Shown here in pieces: positions 44,156 through 58,091 of a stretch of DNA of 64,000 bases. Below the pieces are notes generated by a model. It did no database searches. It saw only the letters and a list, made by a program, of their open reading frames with translations, and had not been told where the DNA came from. The DNA comes from Carettochelys insculpta. Its lineage: Eukaryota; Chordata; Testudines; Carettochelyidae. How positions within the stretch are numbered: position 1 is the stretch's first letter; every line of letters begins with the position of its first letter. The translations under genes were made by a program, and so were the position numbers. The DNA is taken from positions 21,922,001-21,986,000 of the forward strand of contig NC_134152.1 in the NCBI RefSeq assembly GCF_033958435.1. The letters run 5' to 3'.

Positions 44156-46073
44156 CTGAATTAAGCTTGTGAATATAATTAATCAATAATGTGTTGCTCT
44201 GAACACTATATTGGGGGAGGGCTTTGCCAAGTAGATGAAAACGAAGAACTTCAAGTATTAGGAAGCAAATTAAGTGGTTTGCTGCAAATACAGGCAGCAG
44301 ATTTTCTCTTCTGCCTACAGCACAGCAATCAAAAGCCTGCACCTTTCATTTTGCATCACTGTTTTTTTCAGATTATAACAACTCTTTACTTGATCAATAG
44401 TGACTGTTGAATTGTAAATTCATTTGCAATATACAATGAGCTGGAGCCTTTCAACCTACTTATTGTGTCCGGCAAGTACAGGAGATTAATTGTGTGTTGT
44501 CCTAATTGCAGAGCTGTCATTCAGCTGGAGTACTAATAGCAATATTATTATTTAACAGATCAGTCTCTGTAACGTCGCATGTTGTTCTGCTTCACTTGGT
44601 GGGTTTAAAGTGTTTTTAAGATATCAATGCCTAAAACAAAAGTCATTGTGAGTTCAACAGGGAATGCATTAGAGGTGCTCTGTTTCACCCCGTCCTGTCT
44701 GCAATTTGAAATGATTATTTCCAAATTAATAGTGGTGGATGCTGAATGCATGAATTATTCTGACCAGTTAATAGCTAATGGATTTATAAACTCTCTGTGT
44801 GGTACCTTGTCCAGTGCCAGCCCAAGACTGGCAATCAAAGTTGGAACCCACCTATGCTATAAGTGTAGGTGCTTTGTGAGCTGGCTACTGCACTGTTGCA
44901 TTGTGCGATCTAGAGGGAACCTTGACCCGTATTCTGTAACTAGGAGAAAGCACTGGCTGGTCTAGCTCAATTCCTGTCACGTTGCACACAGGTGGAAGTG
45001 GGCTGTAAATGGGTTAATGTCTGTTGCTGAGTGTCCTTGGCCAGCAGGGGCTTTATAGTACTGCCGATTCAAGACAGCACAGACCATGTTATTGACCTTT
45101 GACATTGTGTGTATTATTTCCCCATTGCAGTTTCCTGTCTTTGCACTTATGCTATGGTAATGGTCAGAAATAGGAAACTATATCCCACATGTGCCCAGGA
45201 AGAATGCATGGAAATAATCATCTGTTTTACGGAATGGCTAGACATGAGCCCCCACCAACCCTACCCTCGCCCCCAGACCAAACACACACAAGTGCTGACC
45301 TCAGATGTGAATTTGGGTTGCAGCAGGGGGCAAATCTATCCCAAAAATGTTGAAATTCAGTTGGTGCCACATATTCATCTGAAATAGGGAGGAGTCTGTA
45401 GCCAATCAGACAAAGGGACATGGCTTATAAAAACATGCAGATCCTAAGCATCCCAGGGGAAAATGGACCACAGGAAATTCCCAAGGATGGCCCCTCTCTC
45501 TTCCCACTCCTTACTGCCATGTGCTTCTATCTGAGCCACGTTGTCCCTGGCAACCTCTCCCATGACTGAACATGCCTCTCTTTCCCTCAGAGGGAAGTTA
45601 ATTATGCTAATTCTGCCACTGATCTACTTTGTGGCCTTGGTCAAAACTAGCAGGCTTAAACTCTCCAGCCCAAATTCTGTAGCTCACTGCACCAGTTTTA
45701 AGCCTACTGGACTTTACTGAAGTTCAGTGGGAGCAGTGGGCCTGACTCTCTTCTGCCTTGAAGATTCTATCATCATTTACACCATTTGGAGTTGGTACGG
45801 TTTCATGTCCACTGTGCAGAGATGTAAATGGGCCAAACTCCCTGCTAGCATAAAAGAACACAGACGCAAGGGCACAGATCCATTGATGTCAATAAGTTTA
45901 CACCTTTTAAAGTAGCTGAGAATTTGGTCCACAAGGGATTGGAGAATCAGGCCCAACATATGTACATGATGGATGTTTTGAAGAATCATTATTTACTGAA
46001 TGGGGCTCATTCCACCACTTATACTCACTGAGCAGTCACTTGAGTATAGCCAGCAAAGATGGGTCTTATACAC
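44156..46073. other. About 1.9 kb without a recognised gene
   Basis: There is no exon or RNA gene. The AT-rich part at 44380-44640 (ATTGTGTGTTGTCCTAATTG, GCAATATTATTATTTAACAG) is free of recognisable repeats and has the look of a possible conserved non-coding element, but conservation cannot be judged from one sequence. Confidence 0.45.
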
Positions 46074-46076
46074 TTA

Positions 46077-46203
46077 GGCTGTGTCTACACTACAAAAATA
46101 ACTTTGAAGTTGCTTACTGTGTGCAGGCACTACTTCAAAGTAGCCACCAGAGAATCTAACTTCAAGGTTAACTTCGATGTTAGTTCCTAATGTAGAGGCA
46201 ACC
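46077..46203. mobile_element. Short Harbinger-like MITE with TTA duplication
   Basis: A 127-bp element starts GGCTGTGTCTACACTACAAA and ends CCTAATGTAGAGGCAACC. Flanks are exact TTA (46074-46076, 46204-46206). Interior TAACTTTGAAGTT and AACTTCGATGTTAG words mirror each other. It is the shortest intact copy of this superfamily in the window. Confidence 0.8.
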
Positions 46204-46206
46204 TTA

Positions 46207-48120
46207 GTGTCATAAGTGTCTACAAAATAAATATCATGACTCCAAACAGTACAATAAAAGATTTTATGCACCAGCTCAGAATTTATTATAATACAAACAA
46301 GTTTGTCAAACACAATATATTCTCTAGTTATGAAAATATCAATGTTTACAACTTTAAATAGGTGATAAGTCTCATTATAATTTTAAATACTCAACAGTGT
46401 GTTTAAAAATGACTTCATTCATAGCTGTGATTATTCAAGGACATATACCTGCAAATAATTGTTACTGTCCATTCACAGCTTCCTTTCCTTCTAATTGTAG
46501 GTTTTTGAAAAATAAGTTAAATCAAGTATGAAATCCCATCTCTGCACCCAAGATATTTCTGTCTCCAGAATACTTTATTTTCCTAAATAATAAGACAGCA
46601 AGTGCTTGGTTAAGTTTTTACTATAGGAAAATTAGGAAGTACAAAGAATACAGCAAGACACTGGCTAGTAGTTAACAACAGTCATTGCAAGATGCATCAC
46701 AAAACCAAAAAATAAGGCAAGGATCATTGACAGCAACTCTCATATGGTGGACTAAAAAGTCAAGGCTTTATTTCCCAAAATGCTGCCTTCAAAAGGCTTC
46801 AGAATGTTTACTGTTAATGTTATGGCCTAATCACAAATCATTGAAGTCAGTGGGATGTTTTTTGTTGACTTCAATGGGACTTTGAACTGAGCCCTTAAAG
46901 CCCCAAAATCATTTGAAATAAACTGGCTGATTAAATACCTATGAAACTAATACTAGGTCATTTCAGTGACTGATATGAAAATGTAGTGTGGTGGGTTTTT
47001 TTTGTTTTTTTTTAAACCTCAAGATTACCACAACCTGATGGAACAGCTTTAGTTCAGAAATCACATCTTCACGCTAAAGATCCATAAAATTTTAATATGG
47101 CCATTTATGACAATAAAAAATATAAGTAGGAAAAAAAGGAGAGACTACACTGAATTTGCAGGACCAACATCATGTTAAGAAAAGTCTCACAACATATATG
47201 GCAGATTATTCCATATACTGAATTGCAATATATGTATTTTTTAAAAAAACCTAAACATTCAGTTAGGTATGTAAGGGTACTAATATATTAAGTAGAATAA
47301 TGACATTTTCTTATAAATACATTTTATTTTCCATATTAGATACATTCTCAAAAATGAACAACTTACTCTATATAGATATATTGCACTTTGACTTATTCAC
47401 ATGTAACTCAGACTAGCATCCTTCATAACCAATTTAAAATTAAAAAAGGAGATCAAATAGGATCTTCCCCAAAATTAAACAGCTAGTACCTTTTATAAAA
47501 AGGCCAACTTTGGTTAATAACAATTTACACAGAAGGAAATGAGAAAGAGAAAGAGAGCGTAGGGAATGCAGGGAAAAGACAAAGACCAAGAAATAATTAA
47601 GTAAAATCAGTAGTAAAGGAGCTAATAATTTGACCCTTATTTGGTTGTCAGTAATGACACATTCAGAGGCCTAGTATTTCCTTATGCTTTATTATTGCAA
47701 TTACTGTTTTGCATACATCCCGTTTTGTCATGATTAGAGGGAAAAGATCCTGGGGTGGTTTCATCCACGCACTTCCTATTTCAAATGATTTAATTCTTGC
47801 TATGCTGCTTTTGGAGAGAGGGTCAAATTCTGATCTCAGGCACATCTTTGTCATCCCACTCCCGACCTTTGAACTGAAAAATCATTAGACTGTCTAATTC
47901 AGCAGCCTGATAGAGGAGGTGGTTAGCACCTGGCAGAGGAGTTCTGAGCCCTCTGAACTCCTGTCCATGGAGCAGAGATTCTGACCAGAACAGGCCCAAT
48001 TCTACAAATTCTTACTTGCTTAAGTAATCTGATTCTTTCCCAAATAAGCCCTACTCCCACGTAAATCAAGATCTGTCAGACCAGGTATCTTGGACCTTCT
48101 CCTTTTCTGATTTGTATCTT
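46207..48120. other. AT-rich sequence without a recognised gene; possible GPR139 3' UTR limit
   Basis: No coding exon. On the minus strand the nearest canonical AATAAA I find below the GPR139 stop is at 47688-47693, about 2.55 kb downstream, with an ATTAAA at 47789-47794. Either could end the GPR139 transcript, but this is only positional. The sequence from 46210 to 47640 is AT-rich and free of clear repeats. Confidence 0.4.
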
Positions 48121-48182
48121 GTATACGTGAAAGCTTGTCTCTCTTGCCAACAGTAGTTGATCCAATAAAAGATATGACCTCA
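48121..48182 (-). mobile_element. Single arm of the second fold-back family
   Basis: GTGAAAGCTTGTCTCTCTTG, CCAACAGTAGTTGATCC and AATAAAAGATATGACCTCAC match the right arm of the element at 11374-11600. No second arm or head is nearby. Confidence 0.6.
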
Positions 48183-50244
48183 CCCATTTTGACTCTCACT
48201 TGTCATTTTTGCTTGTGCAAAGCGGATTCTTATTTGGTAGCTGTATACGTCCACTTTGCACTCACTTTACAAACGCGTAGAAGGCTGCATAAGGAGAAAG
48301 GGTGGTGGGGAGTGAGGTCGTTGGGACTTGTGGGCACTTGGCATTTCTAAAAGCCTAGTAAGACCTCCAAGCGTGTCAGACTTCCAATATCTGCAGATTT
48401 TAACGAGTCTAGTTCTAGGAGATGCTGAGTGCCCTCTATTCCGCCTTTTGGAGGATCTCAGGATGTCACAGCATTGGTTCTTTTGTGAGCTTTCTGCTGG
48501 CAATGAGGCACATACACCAATGTTTTGCAAACAGTGGGCTTCTCCCTCTTTTGCAGTTATCAGAGGACAAACCCCTATGCCCACTGACAAAGCTGTGCCT
48601 GTTTTTTCACCATATAAGGAAGCAAAATCTTACACTCTTTGTTAAGGCCTGTGTTAAGTGCTCAAGTAATTTTTGTGTTAGGATGCACACTTCGCAAGAC
48701 CACATACCAACAGTAAAGAAGGATAAGAGGAAACAAAATGCCTCTCAGCAGCCGTTTGTCGGGATTGTCTTCCTGTGTCTTCCACAGTGTTGCTGCTATG
48801 CTTCTTATGAGTTTGGAAAAAAAGGATTTAAATATTTGTCCTAAGAAAAGTACCTTCAAATTCACCATCCAGGCATGTTGTGAAGTCTCTGTTTGACGGC
48901 TGTGGAGTCTTTCATAAATTGAATCCATGTGCAGATTTTTGATTATTAAACTAAATAACTACCTGGTAAAAGTGGGCTAGCCTAGCCCAAGCTCTCCAAA
49001 CAAGTTCTAATATTTCATTTTTGTATGTATAATTTCTCAAGGTTCAGTCACGTTGTGGGATGAATAGTTTCACTGGCTCCAAAGGGAGTTGTGGTGTCTG
49101 TATTTCTCATAAAATGCATAGCCAGGGTCCCAAGCCTCTTAGCAGGTCAGGGAAACTCCAGTTTATAACCAAAAATACCCCGATTTAGCAGTGTTACCTC
49201 CTGCACTGTGGGAGCAGGGCCTTGAGACCAGCAATCTACCAGCGTGAGGGTAAGGGATGGGGTGTAACCTCCCAAAAGGCAGGAGCTGGGACTCCAGAAG
49301 CCAGGTCAGCCTCAGGAGATAGGAGGTAATGCACTGTGGTAACTGCAGAGTGGCCTCACAAACCCCAGGGCCTCCCAACCCAAATCTCCCTGACCAAAAT
49401 GTGGGTCAGTATACATGCAGCACCTCACAGAATTGGACCCCATGGGATCAATATATCTTACAGGACTAGGCCCCAAACTCATGAATCTTTGGAGAGTCTA
49501 ACGTCATTGGAAAAAATTCTGCTTTTGTTCTTGGCTGAAGAAACCTCCCCCCTCCTTGAAACTCCTCCCATCCGAATTAGATAAAACAACTTAAAGCATA
49601 TAAATATTGGTGGCTTCCAGGATTGCTTTTCATGCCAAGGCCATAACAGGTGAAATAGCCATCCTTGAGCCTTAATGTCAAGCCTGGAGTTGAAGTGAGC
49701 CGGCAGGGCTTGTCACAGTTCAAATGTCTTACAGACTGCTCACTGCAGAAAGGCCTCGATAGCAGGTTCCGCATGTAGCGATATTTCATGTGAAAAACGA
49801 CACATCGTTTTAGGCAAGTGCACGCAGTGCAAACAATACCTTCCATAGTACACAAGGCATTCACTCTGTCACTAGTGAAGACAACTAAATGGTCACAGAA
49901 GTTCTTTTATGGTTGCAATAAAACACTTTTGTGGCTTTTCCCCCAACAACTCTGTACTGCACCAATGCTTGCACATAGACACTTGATAGCAATTGAACAG
50001 AAAGACTCATGCTTCAAAGCATATTCAAAATGCTATGTAACAGGAAATCGGCATTTTGCCATCTCATTCCAATTCCCAAAACGAATCACTCCCAGTCTCT
50101 TCCAACAGTTTGATCTGCCTTTAGACTGTCAGGGAAATGAAATCAACTGCCGGCTGTTTAAAAATAGCCATGTCAGCAGTTTACATCTTAGAAATGTAAC
50201 TGCTAGATAAAAAGATGCACCCAGAGACGACAACAATTGCCCTT
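48183..50244 (-). other. Downstream flank, probable 3' UTR of GPR139
   Basis: This 2-kb stretch lies directly downstream of the GPR139 stop codon. It contains no known repeat and no other exon. Open frames up to 140 codons on the plus strand (48422-48844, 49818-50210) show no domain and overlap minus-strand frames. How much of it is transcribed cannot be told from sequence alone. Confidence 0.4.
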
Positions 50245-51386
<1,142 letters not shown>

Positions 51387-51476
51387 TGTTTAGACAGGTT
51401 TAGATGTTCTGTATGGAAGAGGCAGTGATGCATGTTTAGACAGGTTTAGATGTTCTGTATGGAAGAGGCAGTGATG
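51387..51476 (+). repeat. 46-bp tandem duplication in GPR139 intron 1
   Basis: The unit beginning TGTTTAGACAGGTTTAGATG and ending GAGGCAGTGATGCA (51387-51432) is followed directly by a second, identical copy (51433-51476, 44 of 46 bases before divergence). Lack of mismatches suggests a recent slippage event or an assembly artefact. Confidence 0.93.
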
Positions 51477-54400
51477 TTTGGGGTTGGTCAAAATATTCTG
51501 CTCAAGCTTTTTGATGGGGAAAAAAGCCCTTTTGTTTTTAAAAACATACACTTTGGTGTGGAAAATACCCATTTTTCCAAAAAACTGTTCTTCTTCTCAC
51601 TTAAAAAAAACCAAACCTGTAATCTTTGTGGTTTCCAGTTTGTCCCTCCCTTCCCCTGTGCTCGTTTTCTTCTCCCCAACCTTTTACTCTCTTTTCAATG
51701 ACAGAAAGGAAAAACAGAAGGTATAAAAGAGACTATTACAGCTCACTTGATTCTCATGTGCATTTGAACTCTAGGGCAAAGGACTGAAAATCCAACTGGT
51801 CTTGAGAGGTCATCTTGACAGGATTGGTCCCCCAAAATGATCTAGTTAAGTGCTGAGTGCCTCCTGAGAAATGCATGCCCTCAACTCCCAGTTGAGTAAG
51901 GTGGGGCACACAGACCCATGCCAGAGGCTCTTATCATTTCACAGGCTTTTTCTGTCATGATGTTTTCACTAGCTCTTCATTCAGGATCCATATCAACCTT
52001 GATGCCACCCAATCCATCAACTCCCCAGACAGTCCCTCGCTTAGCCACAGATGCTCCTTATGGATACAGGGCCCCACTGCCAGAGAGACTGTAACTATCT
52101 GTTGTAACTACTGAAGTATTAAGGGGGAAAATGAAGGTCAAACTGAATATTTAATACTTGAGTAAAACTCTTTGAATTATGTAGGATTTGACTCAATGCC
52201 ACTGAAGAAATCCTGCATCCTTCTTCTTTGACTAAGACAGTATTTCGCCTGCAGCCCCATGGCTGCTGTGCAATAAGCCCATCACACAACCTATGCCTAA
52301 AAGAAGGGCTGCCCACATATCATAGTGCTTACATTATACTGTGTCTAACTGTGCCATCCCGTCTTAAGCAAAATGCCTATTGCTACCACTGTCAGTTTCA
52401 TCAAAGCAAGGTATACTAGACAGGTCTCATCCACAGACTGACTGACTGAATTGGTTAGACTGGCCAGAGTAGTGCTTCAGCAAATATGAAGATTTGGTTT
52501 ACTGACAGGATGGCTTGCCAAATATTTGTGTTTGACATTTTCCTAATTGCTGTAATTACCTCTCCCATGCATCAAACACTTCAAATGTTTGATGCTTAAT
52601 TCTGCATCTACAGATAGTTCTCCCAAAGCAAATCAAGAAAAATTATGAGAACTGCTTGAAATCAGAAAGAGCAGAAATTATGTAAGTAAATGTAATGATA
52701 CCCTTGTACGTGTGTCCTAAAACTGAAACCAGAATGCACATTATTTAACTGTCACTTTGCAATTATGACAACTCTTGACTTTAGAAGGCCTCCTGAGCCT
52801 GCTTTTCCGAAGCAGGGTTTTACCTACTGGAGAAAAAGATCAGACAAAATGAATGGCAGGAGTAACCACCATCAACATAGCAATTCTGGGATTAACCAAA
52901 ATTCAGGAGCATGACTGATTAAAATCACATCCAGAAATAGAGCAAATTCTTTCACAATGGCTGAACCAAACTGTGCGAGATCAAGGTATCGGAACCAGAT
53001 ATATGAAATGTAAAGTAGAACCTTCCCCAAAATATTATTTTAAGACTTTTTCAGATTAGATTTTCTGATGTCATTTAAGACAGGAACATACCAGAACTGA
53101 CTCTCCCTTCCGTTACACCAGTCTTACCCGAGTGGAATGCCATTGATTTCAATTGAGATGGCATTGGGGGCTGTGCAAAGCTGTGCAGGCCCACCAATAG
53201 CATGTGTGTGGTGCCGGGGAGGAAGGGGCAGTTGCATTGGGGCCCAGCATTTCAGAGGCGGACAGAGCTCTGGACCCCTTTAAAATCCCACAGCTGCACT
53301 GTTCTGCATGGCTGTAAGGGAGGGGGCCCAGCACTGCCATCTGAGTGGTGCTGAGGGCTGATGGCTTTGGCGGCCCTGCCCCTTCCTCCCTGGCCCTGAT
53401 CCTTCTGGGGTGCAGAGCCGGGTCCCCCCCCTTGCCCCGGAGCCACCAGTGGCCATTGGCCCTGCTGAGGCTGAGTGACCATTTCCTTGTTTTTCAGGAA
53501 AACCTTCATCTCTTGGTAGGATCTGTTTTATGGCAATCAGGGAGAGGATGGACAACATACAGTCATGAAAGTTCTGGACTCAGAAAACAACCTAATGGGA
53601 TGGTAGGATTTGCTAGCTATGTTTCACGGCCTGGCATCTTGTAAGCTGAATGTCCCCAGTGCATGCATCTCCTTTGAGAATGCTGTAACCGTGAGTCATC
53701 TGCAGCCAGCTGCTGTGAGGGAGGCTGCCTCTGAGGCAACTGGCTCCTGTCAAAAGTTCTGGCTGGAATTTCATAAGAGCTTCAACAATGGAGCTGGATT
53801 TACACATCTTCCAGGCACCCTGGCCTTGCTCCCTCCCCATCTGTTCCCTTTGCCTGATTTGTGGGAGGTGTTGATTAATTCTAGGCCCCCACAGCTGAGT
53901 GGATTTATGGGCAGCTTCTGCCTCTGATTTCCTCCATCACCAAGGCCAGCAGTAACAGGATGCCAGCTAGCTTTTCCTGGTGAGCTGGATTAGAAAATAG
54001 ATCTGACAAAATACAGGGAAGCACTATCCAATTTTTCTGCAAGGGCTACAGTATCTGGTATTGGAAAAACTTTCCTTGGAATCATATTAGTGGTTTTGCT
54101 GGCTGGGTGATATGAAATACAATAATATCATTTACTTAGTGAGAACAGATATAAACACCATTAGCAAGGTTCAGCAGAAAACTGCCAGCATGACCACGCT
54201 TCAGCAGAGTTCAGAAATAGCCTTCATTGCTCTACAGTGTGGCGAGAGACAGAAGATTTAATGAATCTTACTCATTTGTAGTCACTTTGTCCTTGTCCCT
54301 GGCAATGTAGATTTCTTCCCCTGTGGTATGCTTGAGCAATCTTCAGGACCAGTGCTCCGTGAAACTGGGAGAATGCTGCTGAGCGAGTGGACCGTACTGT

Positions 54401-54503
54401 AATAACACTGATATAATGAGGGGCAACCTAGACTGGTGAGTGGGCCGCATGAGTGGCCCTCCTTCAGTTCAGGGGGCTGCAAGATTATCATAACCAAGAT
54501 AGT
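51477..54503. other. GPR139 intron 1: no further gene recognised
   Basis: Open frames are short and domain-free. A GC-rich patch at 53150-53500 (GTGCCGGGGAGGAAGGGG, CTTTAAAATCCCACAGCTG) resembles decayed GC-rich repeats elsewhere in the window but has no clear ends. Confidence 0.5.
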
Positions 54504-55448
54504 GTCACAGAGTGTGGGGGTCCCAGACCCTGTATCCTGCTCTCTCTCTGTTGTCCAGCTCCTTTAGTCTCAATTAAATTTCCAGGCACTGCAGCTTCAT
54601 AGAGGAGTTGCTGAGCGGGGTTGTCAACTCACAGGACAATGCCCACCACACCCCATAATTCCCAGAAGACCACCTTCAGTGTGTCAGCTTCCTTATGGTC
54701 ACACATTCCTGGGGGGTTAGGCTATGGGTCCCTCTGCCTTCTGTGTCCAATTCCAACAGACTTCAAGAGTAATCCCTTCTTGGGTATGAGACTCTCCAAC
54801 TTAAGGTCCAAGACCATGCTCTCTTGGGTTCAGCTGAAGGTCCCTCTGCCTCTGGAAACTACACCTTACTGCCCTTCAGCACGTCTGGATCTCTCTGGTT
54901 TTCCCCTTCTTCCTCCTGCGCCCCGTCACTTTCTGCCAGATGCTCCATCCCCGGGGTGCAGTACATCACACTTCTGCCACCAGCTGTCATGGAGTGTGAG
55001 GGGTCCCCAGGCTGCGCACCATATCCACAGTCAGGAGTGACTCTCACTCATCAGGTAGAACAAAACGTTTATTAGTTGACAGGGACACCGCATAGTACAG
55101 AGGTGTCAGTATAGCAACCAGAAACAGTCAGCCCAATCCATTTTGGGAAGAGGAGGCCCTGAGGGGGGCTGCCAAGCTGGGGCCCTGGCCCCCTTTATCT
55201 CTCTCCCCGAGCCCAGGATAACTGCTTTCCATCTCCCAGTTCCAATTCAAATTGCCAAAGCCCTACCTACCCCCTTTGTCCTGTTTCCCAGGGAACAAAG
55301 GTGTCACCTGTGGGCTAACAGTCCCACTATGCACTGATGCTGCCTAGTGAAGCTGAGGAAAACTGCAGGGAACTACAGGGCATCAGGAAACGCACGCCAT
55401 CTAACCACAGGAATAAAATACTCACGCCCCGCAACCTCATCACAGATG
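54504..55448. repeat. Possible LTR-like repeat pair
   Basis: Two related starts, TGTCACAGAGTGTGGGGGTC (about 54504) and TGTCATGGAGTGTGAGGGGT (about 54986), lie about 480 bp apart in the same orientation. The second unit runs into a pyrimidine/purine-mixed body ending near CCTCATCACAGATGG (about 55446). I recall this type of sequence as repetitive in turtles. No gag, pol or env motif is present. Boundaries are approximate. Confidence 0.4.
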
Positions 55449-56759
55449 GTCTCCTGAGAGAGAATAGTTTTGCTAACTGCACTTGCGTACCTAGAATTTG
55501 TGGTGTGTGCCCACTGAACTGCAGCAGCTCTCCAAGTGGATGCAGAGGGAGCACCCAGTTCTCACGTTAATGATGTGTGCAGTCGGCATGAACCTCCCTT
55601 CCCATGCCCTTGCTCTATGTGTGTATCGCTCTTGTAATACTGGTAGGAAAAAACCCCTGCAGAATCTGGCAACCTCATGCATGGGCAATGGTAAACAGAT
55701 GTGTCATGGGCCACACAAACTGACGGCCAGGCCTGTCAGGCTGGTGAGAACATGGTGAATTCAAGTTGACTTGACTCGGACATTAGTGCATGCTTCAGAT
55801 TTGGACTGGATCGGTCACTGCTGTGGGAGCTGATTGCAGGGTGAGAAATGTGAGACTAGGTTGGCGTAGCTCACTGCACTGCAGAACTTTGGCTTTTCTA
55901 ACATCTATCGGAGCCCCAAGGACGGCGGCTTCAAGGGTTTAGACTAGTGGGCTGTTGGGGGAGCAATTGTTCAATTTATCATCTTTAGTAGAGGGGAATC
56001 TGTTTGCCTCTGGTCCTAACAATGTGTTATCTAGGGTAGCAACAGCATCCACAAGAGATTGTTCTTTCTTGAATGGCTGCTCCCACCCCTTGAGTGGTAC
56101 CCAAGCATCATTCAGAAATCTCGGCTAGGGCAGCACGTGGCTGCCTGCTTACTCAGCCAAGCTTTATGCAAGGAGACAATTGAATCTGCCCTCCAAAGTC
56201 TGCTTGACTTTGTGTGCTGCAGTGTGCAATTCAGAGCAATGTCATTGACCTCTCTCTGACAGACCATCTGTCAGGGAAAAACCTGAAGTGCAGGATGGTG
56301 CTTGGGTGCCTTTACTTTTTATGTTGAATCCCCTGGGGACTTACATCAAAGGCTCGTCTACGTGACTGCTTAGTTTGCTCCAGGCTGGGTGTAAATCTAC
56401 CCTACGACTGCTAACTGTCTGCGAGGACCCTGCTGCTGCACACTACCAATTCCCTATTGCATTCAAATCTATATCCTAGCTTGCCGTCAATTAAATATTA
56501 GTGTAAACAAGTTCCATGTAAAAACTCCTCGGAGGTCTGCTTACCATCTAAAAGGTGACCCTTCGTAAAGTGTTTCCTTTCAAGCTTGAGCACAATAGGT
56601 TTAGGAGAGAATTTCAGCAACAAAGCCCTAGCGGTCAAGGTCTGGGCCCACCTAGGAGTTCAGCACACAAAGACTGTGCAGTGCTGAGCTCGCACCATTG
56701 GGACCTGCACAGGTGTGGCGGGAGTGGTGAGGTGCACCTGTGAGTCGGTGCAGAGGCAC
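55449..56759. other. GPR139 intron 1: no feature recognised
   Basis: About 1.3 kb without a supported exon, RNA gene or repeat. Confidence 0.5.
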
Positions 56760-56762
56760 TTA

Positions 56763-57043
56763 GGGTACATCTACACTACGGAGGAGACTAACTTGGTCAG
56801 GATCAATCTTCTGGGGTTTCATTTCACGCACCCTAGTGGGGATGCACAAAACTGAACTATCGGGGTCGCAGTCAACCCCTACACTCCTCATTCTCGGGAA
56901 GAGTAAGGGAGGCTGACAGGAGACTTTCTCCTGTTGACCTCCCTCAGTGAGGACAGCTAGGTCAGTCGACTGTAGATACACCAATTCCAGCTACTCAATT
57001 GCCGTAGCTATGATCGACTTTAAGGTCGAGTGTAGACCTGCCC
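56763..57043. mobile_element. Harbinger-like MITE, family B copy 2 (inverted)
   Basis: A 281-bp element starts GGGTACATCTACACTACGG and ends GGTCGAGTGTAGACCTGCCC, with exact TTA flanks (56760-56762, 57044-57046). Internal sequence is the reverse complement of the copies at 20317 and 59932 (TGTTGACCTCCCTCAGTGAG). This copy gives the clearest duplication for family B. Confidence 0.85.
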
Positions 57044-57046
57044 TTA

Positions 57047-57538
57047 GATTTTGTACCCTAGAAGAGGGTTACACAGTGCTCATCTTCTCTTTGTCAGGCA
57101 CCTTGCCTCCTGGAGCACTTACTGTACCTTCCCCAAGTGTCATTTCTGCTTGAAAGGCACAATATATCCTTTCATCTCCTTGCTCTTGCGGACTGTAGTC
57201 CTGCCTCAAATATTATCTGTCCTTATGGGCAAATTATAGAAATACTTGAAATGCCTATTATCATAGCTGGTGAGCTTTAAGTATAGCACTGAGTATCTCT
57301 AAGCCAGAAACAGAAACACTTGTTACTTTTGCAGACTATATTCTGTATGTAACAGACTCCACGTGCTGTGAAATTACGTATATTAAGTGGATAGCAGGTT
57401 TATGCCACTGTGGTTTGGTAGTTCAGCATTGAACTAACTGAATGACGTTACTATAGCTATTTCTTACTGGGATGGCAAGCAATCCATAGGGTCATAGAAT
57501 AGACACCTTCTACTGAATAAGATTGTTGCTGAAGTGTG
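57047..57538. other. GPR139 intron 1: no feature recognised
   Basis: Short unclassified stretch, AT-rich toward its end. Confidence 0.5.
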
Positions 57539-57542
57539 AGTA

Positions 57543-57578
57543 AGTGTGTGAGTGTGAGTGTGTGTGTGTGTGTGTGTT
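57543..57578. repeat. (GT)n microsatellite
   Basis: A GTGTGAGTGTGAGTG stretch is followed by about ten GT dinucleotides. Likely length-polymorphic. Confidence 0.9.
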
Positions 57579-57960
57579 TAAGAGTATTCAGTTGGTCAAA
57601 TATTACAACTTCCTACATTTCACATAAAGATATAGTTATGCAATTTTCAATGTAAGCACCATTTTAAAAATTTTCAAATACTGATTCCCTTTCACTATAT
57701 TGACACAACCTTTATATATGAAAAAAAAAGATCCTGAATATTTAAATGCAAATTATGTAACTAGAAAATATACAGTGAGACAAAATTAATGTGTGATAGG
57801 GCAAGATGATCTTGTATTGTCAAACAGTAGATCACATTTAAAAACTAGACATTTACCATTCTCAGTAGTTAAATTTTAGTATGGCTGCCATCACAGAATC
57901 AGATGCCAATACTTACCACATTTAGGATTACTGTGGCTTTCATCTCCTACTTCATAAGGG

Positions 57961-58091
57961 CAGTGGTTTTCAACCTGTGGTCTGCAGGCCCCCTGTAGTC
58001 CCTCAGAAAACATCTAAAACTTCCAAAGTGGGCTGCACTTCCATTCAACATTTTTGGAGGTTTGCAAATGACAAAAGGTTGAAAACCTTTA
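57961..58091. mobile_element. hAT-like MITE (CAGTGGTTTTCAACC ends)
   Basis: It starts CAGTGGTTTTCAACCTGTGG and ends AAAGGTTGAAAACCTTTA, an inverted terminus of about 15 bp typical of Charlie/MER5-type hAT MITEs. The interior includes CTGCAGGCCCCCTGTAG and GGTTTGCAAATGAC. Flanking 8-mers do not match well. Length 131 bp. Confidence 0.78.

Noticed and set aside
46840..46885. GACTTCAATGGGACTTTG phrase as a functional motif
   Set aside because: Similar phrases recur in several places as part of a diffuse ancient repeat, so there is no reason to assign a function.
54621..55040. Plus-strand open frame of 139 codons
   Set aside because: It has no domain, lies in a probable LTR-like repeat, and overlaps other open frames.
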